NCBI GenBank assembly: GCA_023386955.1
Contig: JAEWIS010000013.1
Span: 1 to 15,492 of the forward strand
DNA length: 15,492 nt
Direction: 5' to 3'
Origin: Bacillota bacterium
GTDB taxonomy: Bacteria; Bacillota; Bacilli; Paenibacillales; NBRC-103111
The notes beneath the pieces are model-generated. The model made no database searches. It had not been told where the DNA came from and was given only the letters and a program-made list of their open reading frames with translations. Positions 15,430-15,492 of the stretch are shown here, in pieces. A program made the position numbers and the translations under genes. How positions within the stretch are numbered: the stretch's first letter is position 1; every line of letters begins with the position of its first letter.

Positions 15430-15492
15430 ATGGATAACATATCGAATTTGTCTACCCTTTGTCAATGCCTTCGTCTCCTGGACATAGGCCAG
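15430..15492 (+). CDS. Start of a gene cut off by the window edge, function unknown
   Basis: An ATG at 15430 has AAAAGGAG 5 nt upstream and an open frame of 21 codons to the window end, beginning MDNISNLSTLCQCLRLLDIG. The ribosome binding site and the leader hairpin support a real start. I do not recognise the protein from so few residues. It lies downstream of the repeat cluster on the same strand as the cyclase gene, probably as a separate unit. Confidence 0.55.
   Translation, partial: MDNISNLSTLCQCLRLLDIGQ

Overview
The window looks like chromosome of a Paenibacillus-type Firmicute. The grounds are strong GGAGG-like ribosome binding sites, a YesM/LytS-type histidine kinase paired with a YesN-type AraC-family response regulator, lipoprotein solute receptors, a catabolite-responsive element and moderately high G+C. 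The genus is my inference. I see no phage, transposase, CRISPR array, rRNA or tRNA.

Layout. (1) 1-299 has no gene and carries a cluster of degenerate ~24-bp repeats. (2) 300-4202, minus strand, is a complete CUT2 monosaccharide ABC importer in transcription order: receptor (chvE-like), double ATPase (mmsA/gguA-like), permease (mmsB/gguB-like). (3) 4203-4436 is a divergent promoter region with a cre-like site over the -10 of the rightward promoter. (4) 4437-8572, plus strand, is a three-gene overlapping operon: a membrane-anchored sugar-binding protein without lipobox, a sensor histidine kinase and an AraC-type response regulator. It has the architecture of the XylFII-LytS-YesN sugar-sensing systems and probably controls the divergent importer. 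A strong terminator ends it at about 8636. (5) 8787-12076 is a CUT1 importer resembling UgpA, UgpE and UgpB (glycerol-3-phosphate or glycerophosphodiesters), receptor last and no ATPase; a terminator follows. (6) 12299-15143 is a two-gene operon: a permuted papain-like (C92/YaeF-YiiX type) hydrolase and a 7TMR-DISM/GAF/GGDEF diguanylate cyclase. (7) 15144-15429 holds a second cluster of the same repeat family, then the first 21 codons of a gene that leaves the window at 15430.

The most interesting reading is regulatory. Both promoter regions on the right half (8662-8711 and 12181-12219) carry TTWACA-like hexamers in 11-bp register, as in Bacillus PhoP boxes. This suggests that the Ugp-like importer and the hydrolase/cyclase pair form a phosphate-starvation block that may recycle phospholipid fragments. 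The left half is a self-contained sugar sensing and uptake module under catabolite control. These regulatory links are inferences from motifs read by eye.
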